Notes: a model not told the origin generated them from the sequence alone. 64,000 bases of DNA from Melioribacteraceae bacterium (GCA_019638015.1 JAHBUP010000001.1:620001-684000), one strand, 5' to 3'; shown: positions 19,003 through 28,300, numbered from the stretch's first letter. Made by a program: numbers and translations.

Positions 19003-20089
19003 TAATTTTTCTGTAAAGAGTACGTTCGCTTATACCAAGCATTTTTGCCGCCTTACGTTTATTATGACGTGTAAATTCAAGCGCATTAATAATAGCTTGT
19101 TTTTCCAGTTTTTCCAAAGGAACAATTTCATTTTGTGGAATATTTACCTGAACGCTATTAATATCGGTTTGGCTCTTTAAAGCATACTGCTTCAGGTCTA
19201 TCAAATCTTTTTTTATTTCAATTAACGCGCGGTAAATCATTTCACGATCAAGTTCTTCCGCTGATTTACCAATATGAACCGGCAAATTTTTATTATTGCT
19301 AGCCCCGTTATTTACTATCAAGAGAGGGATGAATGAATCAATATCTAAAACTCCCGATCTATTTAAAGCGGAAGCTGTTTCAATAACATTTTTTAATTCA
19401 CGAATATTGCCGGGCCAAGGATATGCTGTGAGATAGTTCATGGCTTCGTGGGTAATTTTCAAATCTCGCAGCTTGTTGTTGATCGCGAAATTTTTAGCAA
19501 AGTGATTTGCCAATTCTACAATATCTCCCTTCCTCTGCCTTAATGGAGGAATTGTAATTGTGACGGCCTTTAATCTAAAATATAAATCGTGACGGAAATT
19601 TTTTGAATCTACTTCCTGTTGTAAATCTTTATTTGTTGCGGCTATAATTCTCACATCAACTTTTGTAACCCGCTCACTTCCAATTCTCATAAACTCTTGA
19701 GTCTCGAGTACTCGAAGTAATTTAACTTGAGTTGTTATTGCCATCTCGGCAATTTCATCAAGAAAAAGGGAACCGCCATCTGCAATTTCGAAATAACCTT
19801 TTCTATCATCAATGGCACCGGTAAATGAACCTTTACGATGACCGAACAGTTCACTCTCGAGCAGACTTTCAGGAATTGCGCCGCAGTTCACACTTACTAA
19901 TTCTTTGTTAGCCCGTTTACTAGAGCCATGAATCGCGCGCGCGAATACTTCCTTGCCAACTCCACTTTCCCCTGTTATTAGCACAGATATATCTGATTGA
20001 GCAACTTGATTTGTGATATCAACCAAATCCCTCATTTCTTGAGAAGTGCCAATAATGCCAAATTTTTTTTGAAATTCTGTTGTGCGCAT
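18983..20089 (-). CDS. Sigma-54-dependent transcriptional activator, AAA+ and Fis-type HTH, no receiver domain
   Basis: A 368-residue enhancer-binding protein that remodels sigma-54 RNA polymerase. Walker A is GESGVGKE (40-47), the sigma-54 contact loop is GSFTGA (87-92), a Ser variant of GAFTGA, and Walker B is LFLDE (108-112). The Fis-type helix-turn-helix is at about 335-366 (RKAAKMLGISERTLYRKI). There is no N-terminal receiver, GAF or PAS sensory domain, so activity is probably set by a separate partner, as in PspF-type activators. It is the first gene before lptE and a surface glycosyltransferase, which suggests but does not prove envelope-stress control. Confidence 0.9.
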   Translation of the reverse strand: MRTTEFQKKFGIIGTSQEMRDLVDITNQVAQSDISVLITGESGVGKEVFARAIHGSSKRANKELVSVNCGAIPESLLESELFGHRKGSFTGAIDDRKGYFEIADGGSLFLDEIAEMAITTQVKLLRVLETQEFMRIGSERVTKVDVRIIAATNKDLQQEVDSKNFRHDLYFRLKAVTITIPPLRQRKGDIVELANHFAKNFAINNKLRDLKITHEAMNYLTAYPWPGNIRELKNVIETASALNRSGVLDIDSFIPLLIVNNGASNNKNLPVHIGKSAEELDREMIYRALIEIKKDLIDLKQYALKSQTDINSVQVNIPQNEIVPLEKLEKQAIINALEFTRHNKRKAAKMLGISERTLYRKINEFGLE

Positions 20090-20224
20090 CTTTATTTTCT
20101 TTTTACATACTTAAAATAATTCTTTTTATAAAATTTAGTTAGTTTTTTAAAATAGATTTGTTTGCGCTTAATCTTACAATTCCGGTATTAAACCAAACGA
20201 CAATTGTACTCAGGGAACTTTAAT

Positions 20225-20983
20225 TTATACTGGTAGCTCCATTCCATCATCAGCCACCATTATATCGCTATCCTTTTTTATTGAATGGGCTATTTTCTTT
20301 TTATAATCTGATTCCTCAATATGTGTTAGGATAGTTCTTTTTGGTTTTAAATTCGGAATCATACTAATAATTTGAGCTATCGAGATGTGAAAGCAATCTG
20401 CAATTAAATAATCGATCCGATATTTTTGGAAGAGAAGCAAATCCTTTTCAGAACCAATATCCGCAGTGTAAAATATATTATTCTTTGTCCCTTCAATTAA
20501 AAAGCTGAAGGAATTGAAAACTGATGATGGATATTTTTGTAAAACTTCTTTTCTTTTTATGTGAGAATTTTTCTTACACTTTACATTAATTCCATGTAAA
20601 GGAATAATTCTACAATTATCCTTTAGTACCTTTAAAACTATTTTAAAATTTATTGTCTCTTTGTATAAATGAAAAGTATTCATAACATTCCAAAAGTTGG
20701 CGACAAATAAGGAATCCCCATAAATGTTGAGGGATTTGTTTCTGCCTATAATTTTCATCTGATTGATTAATGTAAAAAGACCGGAAAGGTGATCAGGGTG
20801 ATTGTGCGATATTATTACAGATTCAATATTGTTTATATTTATTCCGAATTTTGCAAGCTGGATTGGAATGCCGTCGCCGCAATCAATTAGAGAATACTTT
20901 TTATTGGAAGAGACTAGAATTGAAGAATGGGCTCGTGCTAAATTGGTTTTGGCAGAACCGGTTCCTAAAAATATTATTTTCAT
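20225..20983 (-). CDS. Metallo-beta-lactamase-fold hydrolase (RNase Z-like)
   Basis: A 252-residue protein beginning MKIIFLGTGSAKT, as in RNase Z/ElaC and related hydrolases. The metal site motif HNHPDH (60-65) is complete, with further ligands likely in YTADIGS, ADCFH and ILTHIEES. It is shorter than typical RNase Z (about 300 residues) and lacks an obvious exosite arm, so it may be a general MBL-fold hydrolase rather than a tRNA 3'-processing enzyme. Its start overlaps the stop of the SPOR protein gene by one base. The substrate is unknown. Confidence 0.82.
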   Translation of the reverse strand: MKIIFLGTGSAKTNLARAHSSILVSSNKKYSLIDCGDGIPIQLAKFGININNIESVIISHNHPDHLSGLFTLINQMKIIGRNKSLNIYGDSLFVANFWNVMNTFHLYKETINFKIVLKVLKDNCRIIPLHGINVKCKKNSHIKRKEVLQKYPSSVFNSFSFLIEGTKNNIFYTADIGSEKDLLLFQKYRIDYLIADCFHISIAQIISMIPNLKPKRTILTHIEESDYKKKIAHSIKKDSDIMVADDGMELPV

Positions 20984-21699
20984 TATTGTTTCTCGAAGTC
21001 GATAACCCTGCCAGTAATCTTATGCTTACTTTCGAGAGCATTCAAAACTTTCTCGGTTTCTTCGATAGCAGAAAATTTACCAACTAAAACAATATTAAAT
21101 ATGCTTCCCCCAATCTCTTTTGTTGAAAGGGAAACTTCAAATCCATCGGATGAAAGTTGGTGACTCATTTTCTTTGCATTCTCAATATTCAAAAATGCTC
21201 CTGCTTGAATTGAATATCTAGCGCTCTTTACTTGTTCGGTGGCTGCCGGTTTTTCGCTCAGCTTATCGGTTAACGAAGTAGCGTCAAAACTATCTATGTC
21301 GGGAATAGTTCTATCGGCTAATTTCAAATATTCGGATTGAGGAAAAGACTTCTTTAATTTATCGAGATACGATTCAGCTTTTTTATAAAACCCAAGTGAG
21401 TAATAATAGCTAAACACTTTAAAGAGAGAGGGCTCTACAAAAATGTTCTGTGGATGTTTTTCTATTATAGTTAAATATTTTGTGAGAGCTTTGTCGGCAT
21501 CTTTTTGAAGAACAGCATCTAAATAAATAGTATTTGGATCGTTGGGGAATTTAGATTTAAGCGTAACCAGCGCTTGTTCTGCTTCGGTAGTATTGCCATA
21601 TTCAATTTGTTTTAGGAGGGAGGATAAGTTAATATCTTGAGTGTAAATTTCTACACGGCTTATTATTAATAGAATAGATAAGCAGATAAACTTTTTCAA
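20983..21699 (-). CDS. TPR and SPOR-domain exported protein
   Basis: A 238-residue protein with a signal peptide at 1-20 (ending EIYTQ), TPR-like helices at 25-130 (for example QIEYGNTTEAEQALVTLKSKFP) and a C-terminal SPOR-type domain at about 160-235 (RYSIQAGAFLNIENAKKMSHQLSSDGFEV). SPOR domains bind denuded peptidoglycan glycan strands, often at the septum. It probably acts in the periplasm in cell-wall binding. It follows miaB by 16 bases. Confidence 0.82.
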   Translation of the reverse strand: MKKFICLSILLIISRVEIYTQDINLSSLLKQIEYGNTTEAEQALVTLKSKFPNDPNTIYLDAVLQKDADKALTKYLTIIEKHPQNIFVEPSLFKVFSYYYSLGFYKKAESYLDKLKKSFPQSEYLKLADRTIPDIDSFDATSLTDKLSEKPAATEQVKSARYSIQAGAFLNIENAKKMSHQLSSDGFEVSLSTKEIGGSIFNIVLVGKFSAIEETEKVLNALESKHKITGRVIDFEKQ

Positions 21700-21715
21700 T
21701 TTATTACTCGGTTTG

Positions 21716-23065
21716 TTATGCGCTTACAATTTTTTGTTTCGAATTCACAGAGACACTTTCCAAATAATCAGCAAACAATGTTGCCGATGTTGCCCTGTTA
21801 ATCTTTACTTTTACATAATCGCCAATTGATAACTCATCATTCTTAGGAAAGATAACTATTTTATTGCTGTCGGTTCTTCCGGCAAAATGAGCATTCGACT
21901 TTTTACTATCTCCTTCAATCAATACTATTTCTTCGGTACCAACCTGCGCTTGATTTATTTCATAAGAAATTTGATGCTGTAATTCTATAATATCGTTCAG
22001 TCTTTTTGATTTAGTATCCTCGTCAACATCATCAGTCATTTGAAATGCTTTTGTTCCTTCGCGAGGAGAATACTTGAACATGTAAGCGCCATCATACCTA
22101 ACTTTTTGAATGACATCTAAAGTCATGAGATGATCTTCCATAGTTTCAGTAGGAAATCCGGAAATGATATCAGTCGAAAAACTAACGCCGGGAATAATTT
22201 TTCTTGCCTTGTCAATTAAGTTTAGATAATGCTCAATGGTGTAGGTTCTATTCATCAATTCCAAAATTCTGTTTGAACCCGATTGAACAGGAAGATGAAT
22301 ATAATTGCAGATATTTTGATTCTCGGCAATAACGTACAATAATTTATCAGATAAGTCCTGAGGATGAGAAGTAGTAAACCTTATTCTAATAAGTGGATCA
22401 ACACTTGCGCATGCAGATAATAGATCGGCGAAATCATTTCCATTATCATTATAGGAATTAACATTTTGTCCGAGTAGTGATACTTCACGAAATCCCCGCG
22501 ACGATAGTTGAGCAATCTCATCTTTAATTGATTCGAGGGAACGGCTTCTTTCTCTACCGCGAGTGAATGGAACAACGCAGAAAGTGCAAAATTTATCGCA
22601 GCCGCGCATAACCGAAATCCATGCGCTCAATCCATCTTCTCTGTAGGGAATAATATCATCATAAGTTTCTGTGCGCGATAATTTTACCCCAATACCTTTT
22701 TCACCGCCGATTGCCGAATCAATAAATTCGGGGAGTCTGCGGTATTCATCGGGACCAACAACCAGATCAACAATTTTTTGTTCTTCAATTAAATTAACGC
22801 GCAATCTTTCTGCCATACATCCCAATATTCCAATTACCGCGTTATGCTCTTTTTTCTTGTAAGCTTTTAGATGTTTCAATCGGTAATTAATTTTCTGCTC
22901 GGCATTTTCTCGGATGCTGCATGTATTCAATAGGATGATATTTGCATCCTTGATATCATTGGTTAAATCGTATCCCTTATTTTTTAGAATACCCATCACC
23001 AATTCAGAATCGGCCACATTCATCTGGCAGCCGTATGTTTCTATATATACTTGATTTTTTTTCAT
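21716..23065 (-). CDS. miaB: tRNA-2-methylthio-N6-dimethylallyladenosine synthase
   Basis: A radical-SAM methylthiotransferase of about 449 residues that modifies A37 of tRNAs reading codons that start with U. The N-terminal MTTase domain opens KNQVYIETYGCQMNVADSE. The radical-SAM cluster is CDKFCTFC (CxxxCxxC) followed by VVPFTRGRERSR, and TRAM is at the C-terminus. The frame is open to 23125, but the ATG at 23065 is directly before the conserved start and gives normal length. A small membrane ORF ends 76 bases upstream on the same strand. Confidence 0.93.
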   Translation of the reverse strand: MKKNQVYIETYGCQMNVADSELVMGILKNKGYDLTNDIKDANIILLNTCSIRENAEQKINYRLKHLKAYKKKEHNAVIGILGCMAERLRVNLIEEQKIVDLVVGPDEYRRLPEFIDSAIGGEKGIGVKLSRTETYDDIIPYREDGLSAWISVMRGCDKFCTFCVVPFTRGRERSRSLESIKDEIAQLSSRGFREVSLLGQNVNSYNDNGNDFADLLSACASVDPLIRIRFTTSHPQDLSDKLLYVIAENQNICNYIHLPVQSGSNRILELMNRTYTIEHYLNLIDKARKIIPGVSFSTDIISGFPTETMEDHLMTLDVIQKVRYDGAYMFKYSPREGTKAFQMTDDVDEDTKSKRLNDIIELQHQISYEINQAQVGTEEIVLIEGDSKKSNAHFAGRTDSNKIVIFPKNDELSIGDYVKVKINRATSATLFADYLESVSVNSKQKIVSA

Positions 23066-23141
23066 TAGCTCATTGCTGAAAAATATTTTACCCGCCGGGA
23101 TTTGCTTAAAACTATCCCAAAACAATGGTGGAAATATTATT

Positions 23142-23261
23142 TCATGATTCTGTTAAAAAATAAAAAACTATGTTGAATACAATTAAGGAAAGAATGAACA
23201 GTACAACCCAGACCCATATTCTCTTATTCTTTTGAATTCTTTTAAAGTTAACCTCACGCAT
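23142..23261 (-). CDS. Possible small single-pass membrane protein (39 residues)
   Basis: A short frame reads MREVNFKRIQKNKR, then a hydrophobic stretch of about 22 residues (IWVWVVLFILSLIVFNIVFYFL), then TES and stop. A basic N-terminus before one hydrophobic helix is the usual pattern of a small inner-membrane protein with its N-terminus inside. It lies just upstream of miaB on the same strand. No strong ribosome site is visible before the ATG; a TTG is available 18 bases earlier. It is not recognised as a known family. Confidence 0.4.
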   Translation of the reverse strand: MREVNFKRIQKNKRIWVWVVLFILSLIVFNIVFYFLTES

Positions 23262-23385
23262 ATTATCATTAATACTCAAAATTGGATGTCAAAATTATAA
23301 ATATCATGTCTGATTAACAAGGTAATTAGATTCGAGCATAATCTACCAATTGATATTACTTCTTACTATTATATAGATAGTGATG

Positions 23386-23479
23386 GTCATGTCGAGTTAG
23401 AATGCTGTTGACTTTTGCAATCGAGACATGTCAAAGTGATTCATCCCTCGATCCGTTAGCCAACGGACTCGAGATGACA
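23386..23479. repeat. Palindromic intergenic repeat, copy 1 of 6
   Basis: A 94-base unit with two consecutive dyads. The first pairs GTCATGTCGAG...GATTGC-like sequence with GCAATCGAGACATG, leaving a bulge. The second is TCATCCCTCGATCCGTT-AGCC-AACGGACTCG(G)GATGA. This copy differs slightly at the end (GAGATGACA). Similar two-arm repeats occur as families between genes in many Bacteroidota-group genomes. Confidence 0.85.
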
Positions 23480-23486
23480 GGTGATT

Positions 23487-23581
23487 GTCATGTCGAGTGA
23501 GAGTGCTATTACTCTATGTAATCGAGACATGGCAAGTGAATTACATCCCTCGATCTGTTAGCCAACGGACTCGGAATGACA
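23487..23581. repeat. Palindromic intergenic repeat, copy 2 of 6
   Basis: Second tandem copy, 7 bases after the first. Same two-dyad plan with more changes in the first arm (GAGAGTGCTATTACTCTATGTAATC region) that still keep the outer CATG pairing with ACATGG-type sequence. The second arm is ATCTGTTAGCCAACGG. Confidence 0.85.
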
Positions 23582-23589
23582 AAAGTGTA

Positions 23590-23683
23590 GTCATGTCGAG
23601 TTAGATTGCTGTTGACTTTTGCAATCGAGACATGTCAAAGTGATTCATCCCTCGAACCGTTAGCCAACGGACTCGGGATGACA
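23590..23683. repeat. Palindromic intergenic repeat, copy 3 of 6
   Basis: Third tandem copy, 8 bases after the second and closest to copy 1 in sequence. It ends CTCGGGATGACA, the complete form of the right arm. Its second arm has CGAACCGTT in place of CGATCCGTT. Confidence 0.85.
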
Positions 23684-23836
23684 ATTATAATAGAGATGAC
23701 GAAAATTCCTGCGTAAATAATGTAACAGCCGCGAAAAATATTCGCACCTAAATTCCTCGTTATTTAGCCAATTATGGCAGAAACGCGATTTTAACAACTT
23801 TTGTATTGTGGCACGATTGTTTCTTGTAAATTCGGC

Positions 23837-24598
23837 ATGAAAACTATTGATACTCTTAAAAAACTTGCTGCGGAAAAAGCCGTCGATGAAATTAAATCGG
23901 GGATGATTATTGGATTAGGTACTGGGTCAACTTTTAAATACGCTTTACTAAAATTAGCCGAGTTAATTAAAAAGGGCTCATTAGAAAATATAGTAGGAAT
24001 ACCAAGTTCTTTAGATACTGAAAACAAAGCCCGCGAATTGGGCATCCCATTAACAACTTTGAATGAGGCATATAATAATTCTTCACTCATTACTTTTACC
24101 CGCCAAGGGCGGGCAAGCTCTCCACTCGTAATTGACATTACAATTGATGGTGCTGATGAAGTAGCTGTTAATCAGAGTGAAGGAAAGAAAGTAATTAATC
24201 TTATTAAAGGGGGAGGCGGTGCGCTTCTTCGTGAAAAAGTTTTGACGCAGGCAAGCAACAAATTAATTATCGCGGTTGATGAATCTAAAGTTTCTGGAAA
24301 ACTGGGAACGAACTTTTCCGTACCGGTTGAGGTTTTACAATATTCATTTGAAGCAGAGATAAAATATTTGGAAAGTTTAGGCGCGGTAATAAGCTTAAGA
24401 AAGAATAATGATAAATTATTTATGACAGATGAAGGTAACTATATAATAGATGCTAAGTTTAATGGTATTGATGATTGTTCCGAGTTATCTGCAAAACTTA
24501 ATGATCGTGCCGGTGTTGTTGGACACGGAATTTTTGTGGGATTGGCCTCTAAAGTTTTTATAGCAAAAGAAAGCGGAATAGAAGTTTTAGAATTTTAG
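23837..24598 (+). CDS. rpiA: Ribose-5-phosphate isomerase A, with an internal in-frame insertion
   Basis: A 253-residue enzyme of the pentose phosphate pathway that interconverts ribose-5-phosphate and ribulose-5-phosphate. Start 23837 (MKTIDTLKK) is chosen over 23801 because it matches the family N-terminus. Motifs are GLGTGSTFKYAL, DGADEV, the catalytic-loop region KGGGGALLREKV and DESKVSGKLG. Between LGIPLTTLNE and the DGADEV strand the protein carries about 22 residues where family members usually have about 5. This extra stretch is encoded around a perfect palindrome at 24099-24113. The gene is flanked on both sides by intergenic repeats. Confidence 0.92.
   Translation: MKTIDTLKKLAAEKAVDEIKSGMIIGLGTGSTFKYALLKLAELIKKGSLENIVGIPSSLDTENKARELGIPLTTLNEAYNNSSLITFTRQGRASSPLVIDITIDGADEVAVNQSEGKKVINLIKGGGGALLREKVLTQASNKLIIAVDESKVSGKLGTNFSVPVEVLQYSFEAEIKYLESLGAVISLRKNNDKLFMTDEGNYIIDAKFNGIDDCSELSAKLNDRAGVVGHGIFVGLASKVFIAKESGIEVLEF
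24099..24113. repeat. Short GC-rich palindrome inside rpiA
   Basis: CCCGCC-AAG-GGCGGG is a perfect 6-base stem with a 3-base loop, much richer in G+C than the surrounding gene. It lies within the segment of rpiA that has no counterpart in typical RpiA proteins. It looks like a small REP-type element inserted in frame. Confidence 0.6.
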
Positions 24599-24661
24599 TT
24601 CTTTGAAAGATTGTTTAACCAGAAATGGTTAATAAAATATTTATTGTCAAGACAAGTGATA

Positions 24662-24688
24662 GTCATCTCTCGATAAACTCGGGATGAC
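24662..24688. repeat. Truncated intergenic repeat (right arm only), copy 4 of 6
   Basis: GTCATCTCTCGATAAACTCGGGATGAC keeps only the outer parts of the right-hand dyad and has lost the central CCGTTAGCCAACGG. It is an incomplete relative of the 94-base unit. Confidence 0.65.
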
Positions 24689-24698
24689 GGGAGTGATG

Positions 24699-24792
24699 GT
24701 CATGTCGAGTTGAATTGCTATTGAATATTGATATCGAGACATGTCAAAGTGTTTCATCCCTCGATCCGTTAGCCAACGGACTCGGGATGACA
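24699..24792. repeat. Palindromic intergenic repeat, copy 5 of 6
   Basis: A full unit downstream of rpiA in the same orientation as copies 1-3. The left arm has changed at its centre (TTGAATATTGATATCGAGACATG); the right arm is the complete CCGTTAGCCAACGG form. Confidence 0.85.
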
Positions 24793-24801
24793 AAAAGTGT
24801 A

Positions 24802-24888
24802 GTCATGTAGAGTTGGATTGCTATTGATATCGAAACCTGCCAAAGTGAATTCATCCCTCGATCCGTTAGCCAACGGACTCGGGATGAC
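24802..24888. repeat. Palindromic intergenic repeat, copy 6 of 6
   Basis: Last unit, shortened to 87 bases and more diverged in the left arm (GTCATGTAGAG, ATCGAAACCTGCC). The right arm is intact and ends CTCGGGATGAC. Confidence 0.8.
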
Positions 24889-24988
24889 GGGAGAAGTGAT
24901 AAAATTGACTTAAAAGAAGCAATAACAAAATGGAAATGTGATCTGAACAAAATTAGCTTTAAAATCAGTTTTAAAATTTAAATAGTTA

Positions 24989-25017
24989 TTGACAACAAGA
25001 GACTGAATCTCTATTTT
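24989..25017 (+). promoter_or_regulatory. Candidate sigma-70-type promoter A
   Basis: TTGACA at 24989-24994, a 17-base spacer, then TATTTT at 25012-25017, followed by AAAGC. The -35 box is a perfect consensus and the spacing is ideal for primary-sigma promoters. Confidence 0.6.
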
Positions 25018-25096
25018 AAAGCTTGTTTACAAGTACAATTTTGAAAAAAGCTTTGAATTTGGGCAATTTTCGAAGCAATTAAATTTAAACTTACTA

Positions 25097-25125
25097 TTGA
25101 CAACAATAAAAGTGTTTTATATCTT
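25097..25125 (+). promoter_or_regulatory. Candidate sigma-70-type promoter B
   Basis: TTGACA at 25097-25102, a 17-base spacer, then TATCTT at 25120-25125, again followed by AAAGC. It repeats the layout of promoter A 108 bases upstream, including the ACAA after the -35 box. Confidence 0.6.
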
Positions 25126-25226
25126 AAAGCGTATTTTTATATAATTAATGTTAAATGCTTATAAACTAGTAACTTAAGTTTCAGAAGACTGAAAATGATC
25201 AAAAAAAACAAATACGTTCACCAATT

Positions 25227-25288
25227 AAAAGGAGGAAACCGTAGATGCATTAGCTCCAACCATCTAAGGTACGGAGAAAATTTTTTTT
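25227..25288 (+). promoter_or_regulatory. Possible structured leader RNA with ribosome site, two-codon ORF and terminator-like end
   Basis: A strong AAAAGGAGG (25227-25235) precedes ATG CAT TAG (25245-25253), a start followed by one codon and a stop. GGAG (25231-25234) can pair with CTCC (25254-25257), and CCGTA (25239-25243) with TACGG (25270-25274); together these cross as an H-type pseudoknot. CTCC can instead pair with GGAG (25273-25276), with ACC/GGT inside, just before AAAA and eight Ts. The two folds exclude each other, as in attenuators. No known riboswitch class is recognised. Confidence 0.4.
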
Positions 25289-25360
25289 ACTTTAATGTGT
25301 GTGTAGTACAAGTAGTATAATTAATCAACCTTACATTTTTCAACCAATAGGGAGAAAAAA

Positions 25361-28300
25361 ATGAATTTAAAGAAACTCTTTTTGATGCTCACGTTCTTCG
25401 TTCTTTTGGGAACGACGGCGTTTGCACAAGTCTACGTTAGTGCTACTAATGGAGATGACACGTTTGGTACCGGAGCTCAGGTAACACCGTATCGCTCTAT
25501 TCAGAAAGCAATTGACGTAGCCGCAACAGGCTCAACTATTTATGTTGAAGCGGGTATTTATAATAGTGGTGTTATACCTACAGAAGGTGCCCCTATTACA
25601 CTCGCTACTAACAGAAATTTCACATTTGTTGGTACAGCAGTTGGTTTAAACACAACTGTTGAATTAACAAACGGATTTACCTTAAATCACGCAAGTGCAG
25701 TTGTTAATTTTGGTTCTACTGGAACCGCAAAATTTAATGTTGGAACAACAGCTACGGCTCTTATTCTAACTGCTGGTACGATGACAATTACCCCAGCTAA
25801 CTTTGTAATTGGTAGCGGCGCTACAGTTACTGTTGGTAATGGTGTTCTAAATGGCGTACCTACAACTGGCGCTAACTTAAACGTAATTTTTAATGGTACT
25901 AATGCAATTGGCTCAACATCTGGATTTTTACCATCGGCTTTAGGAACTGGTACATTAACAATTAATAAAGCATCTGGTGCTATTACAATTGACAATACTG
26001 CTCTTACTCTTACAAACATTGTTTATAGCAACGTTGCTGGCGCTACTATTAGCGGAAATGTAACTCTCGCTAACGGTGGTGATATAACAAATTCGAATAC
26101 TGGTACATTGACTATCGGTACAGATGCTTCTAACACACTTACCATGACCTCAATAGATCCAGCACAAGGACAAATTATTGTTAACGCTGGCGGTAGTGTT
26201 ATTGTAAACTCAAGTGTTACATATAATGTTAGAAATGCAGGTACAGCAGCTTCAGGTGCGTCATCTGCCGTTTTTGCAGCAGGTAATATCTTTGCACTTA
26301 CTGGCGCGAGCAATCTGACTGTGAATGGAAATATTACATTTAACAATACAAACATTGCCTCAACAGATGGCGATAATGCTGAACGTAATGGAGTAACATT
26401 ATCAAATAATGGTACAGGTAGTTTAACAATTGCTGGAAATATTACAACTCCTCTTTCCAGTACAGTTTTTGCAACACCAGGTGCTGGTGGTGCAGGCACA
26501 AATCAAGCTTGGGTTGATGTTATCTTAGATAACCTTAGCACTGGTTCATTTTCTGTAAGAAGCGCTGCTCTCAGAGGAGCTACCGGTACAGCAGGTATCA
26601 ATAATGCTGGCGGTGGTTCAATGACTTTAGGTCAAGCTGGTGACGTTATTACAACTGCATATGATGTTGTAAATAGCGGAGCTACTGCTGTTATGACTGT
26701 AAATGCTGGCGCAACATTTAGTAGTGCGTTTACAACAGTTAACGCAGCTTCTTTGGTTACATTTAACGCTGCCGCAACAATTGGCGGTATTGTAACACAC
26801 GCTGGTAAGATGAGAATTAATTCAAATGTTATCACTTTAACTAGAACTGGCGCAGGTACATTAGCTGGCGCTGGTGATATTTATTCTGTAACAACTGCTA
26901 CGACTGGTAGCGGTTGGATTAAATTTACAGGTGCTTCACCAACCAGTACATTTACTGGAAATTTACCAAACGTTGAAGCTAACAATGCTACAACAGCATT
27001 AGCCTTAGCTGGCAATAATATTTTTGGTGATTTGAAGACAACTGGAACTGGCGCAACAATCGGCGGTGCTTCTGATATTAGAGGTAACTTAGATTTAGCT
27101 AGTGGCGGCGGTACTGTTACTATTAACGGCGCAACTACAGTTCGTGGAAACGTTGAAATGACAAGTGGTAACGTTACATTGGGTACAAATAACCTAACAG
27201 TTAACGGTACTTTTAATATGCCACAAGGTACATTTACCTTTGGCGCAAATACATTAAACTTAGTTGGTAATTTTAACAGAACTGGTGGAACAATCAATGC
27301 TGCAGCTGCCGGAACTGGAACTTTGAATTTCGCTGGTACAGCTTCACAAACATTCAACCCTGGTACACAGATGAATGTTTACCGAGTAACAGTTAATAAT
27401 ACAGGTCCCTACTTAGTTAACGTTATTGCAAATGATGTAGTTACGATGCAAAATTCTTTGATTGTGCTAAATGACTTTACAATTACCACGGGACAAGTTG
27501 CTTTAGGTACATCCAACATTAGAATGCAGCAAGTTGCTGGCGCTCTTAGTGCAAGATTCACAAATGGCGGCCGCGGTTATACATCGAATGGAATTGGTGG
27601 TATTATATTCGAAGGTACTGGAGCGAATCCAGCAGGTGGTGGTGACGGAGCTGTTATAACAGGTACTCAACCATTCTCGAATATTTATGTTAGATTATCA
27701 GTCCCAGCCAACAATATATTAACTTTAGGAGCTGTTAAAATCTCTGGTGTTATTACATTTGATGGCGGTGGTATTGAAGTTGGGGCTGCTAATGATGGCG
27801 ACGCATTTGCTGCTTCCACATTAGCTTTAGATGATGCATTGGTTATTCCAACAGTTGTAATAAATACGCAAAATGCACACGCTTCTCCGTATTTTGTAAC
27901 AACTGCACCTACAGTTACTTCCGTTTATAACTTATCATATACTGGTCAAACTGCGCGTACCATAACAGCTGCAGATTTTATTACTGGCGCTGTTAATAAT
28001 CTATCTCTTATTGCTGGTACAGCTGGTAAAACTATTACTTTCTTGAATGCTCCTGGAACAATCGTTGGGAGCTTATCAGTTGATGACGGTGAAACATTAC
28101 AATTAACTAATGGTGGCGCTCAAACATTGACAGCTAGCGGTAATACTGCCGCTCATGTTGTTAACGGAACAGTTACAGGTGGTACTCTACAAATCACAGG
28201 TACTGCCGCTTCATTAACCGGTGGAGTTGGTGCAACAAACGCTTCATTGGTAGCTAACTTAACAGTTGCTCCTCTGAGTGCCGGAACATTCACCTCAACA

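Larger units (their letters stand above)
24889..25360 (+). other. Long non-coding leader and promoter region before the giant surface-protein gene
   Basis: About 470 bases without a credible gene. It holds two look-alike promoters (24989-25017 and 25097-25125), a small hairpin at 25179-25194 (TTTCAG-AAGA-CTGAAA), a possible structured RNA element at 25227-25288, and a TATAAT box at 25316-25321 with no good -35. From the second promoter the untranslated leader would be about 230 bases. Confidence 0.55.

Noticed and set aside
23809..23826. Sigma-54-like TGGCACG-N5-TTCTT box before rpiA
   Set aside because: The -12 part is TC rather than GC, and a start from it would leave almost no leader before the ATG. 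Too weak to call.
23386..24888. Possible CRISPR array from the spaced repeats
   Set aside because: The units are about 94 bases with internal dyads, the gaps are 6-10 bases, there are no equal-length unique spacers, and a gene lies in the middle. No cas genes are seen.
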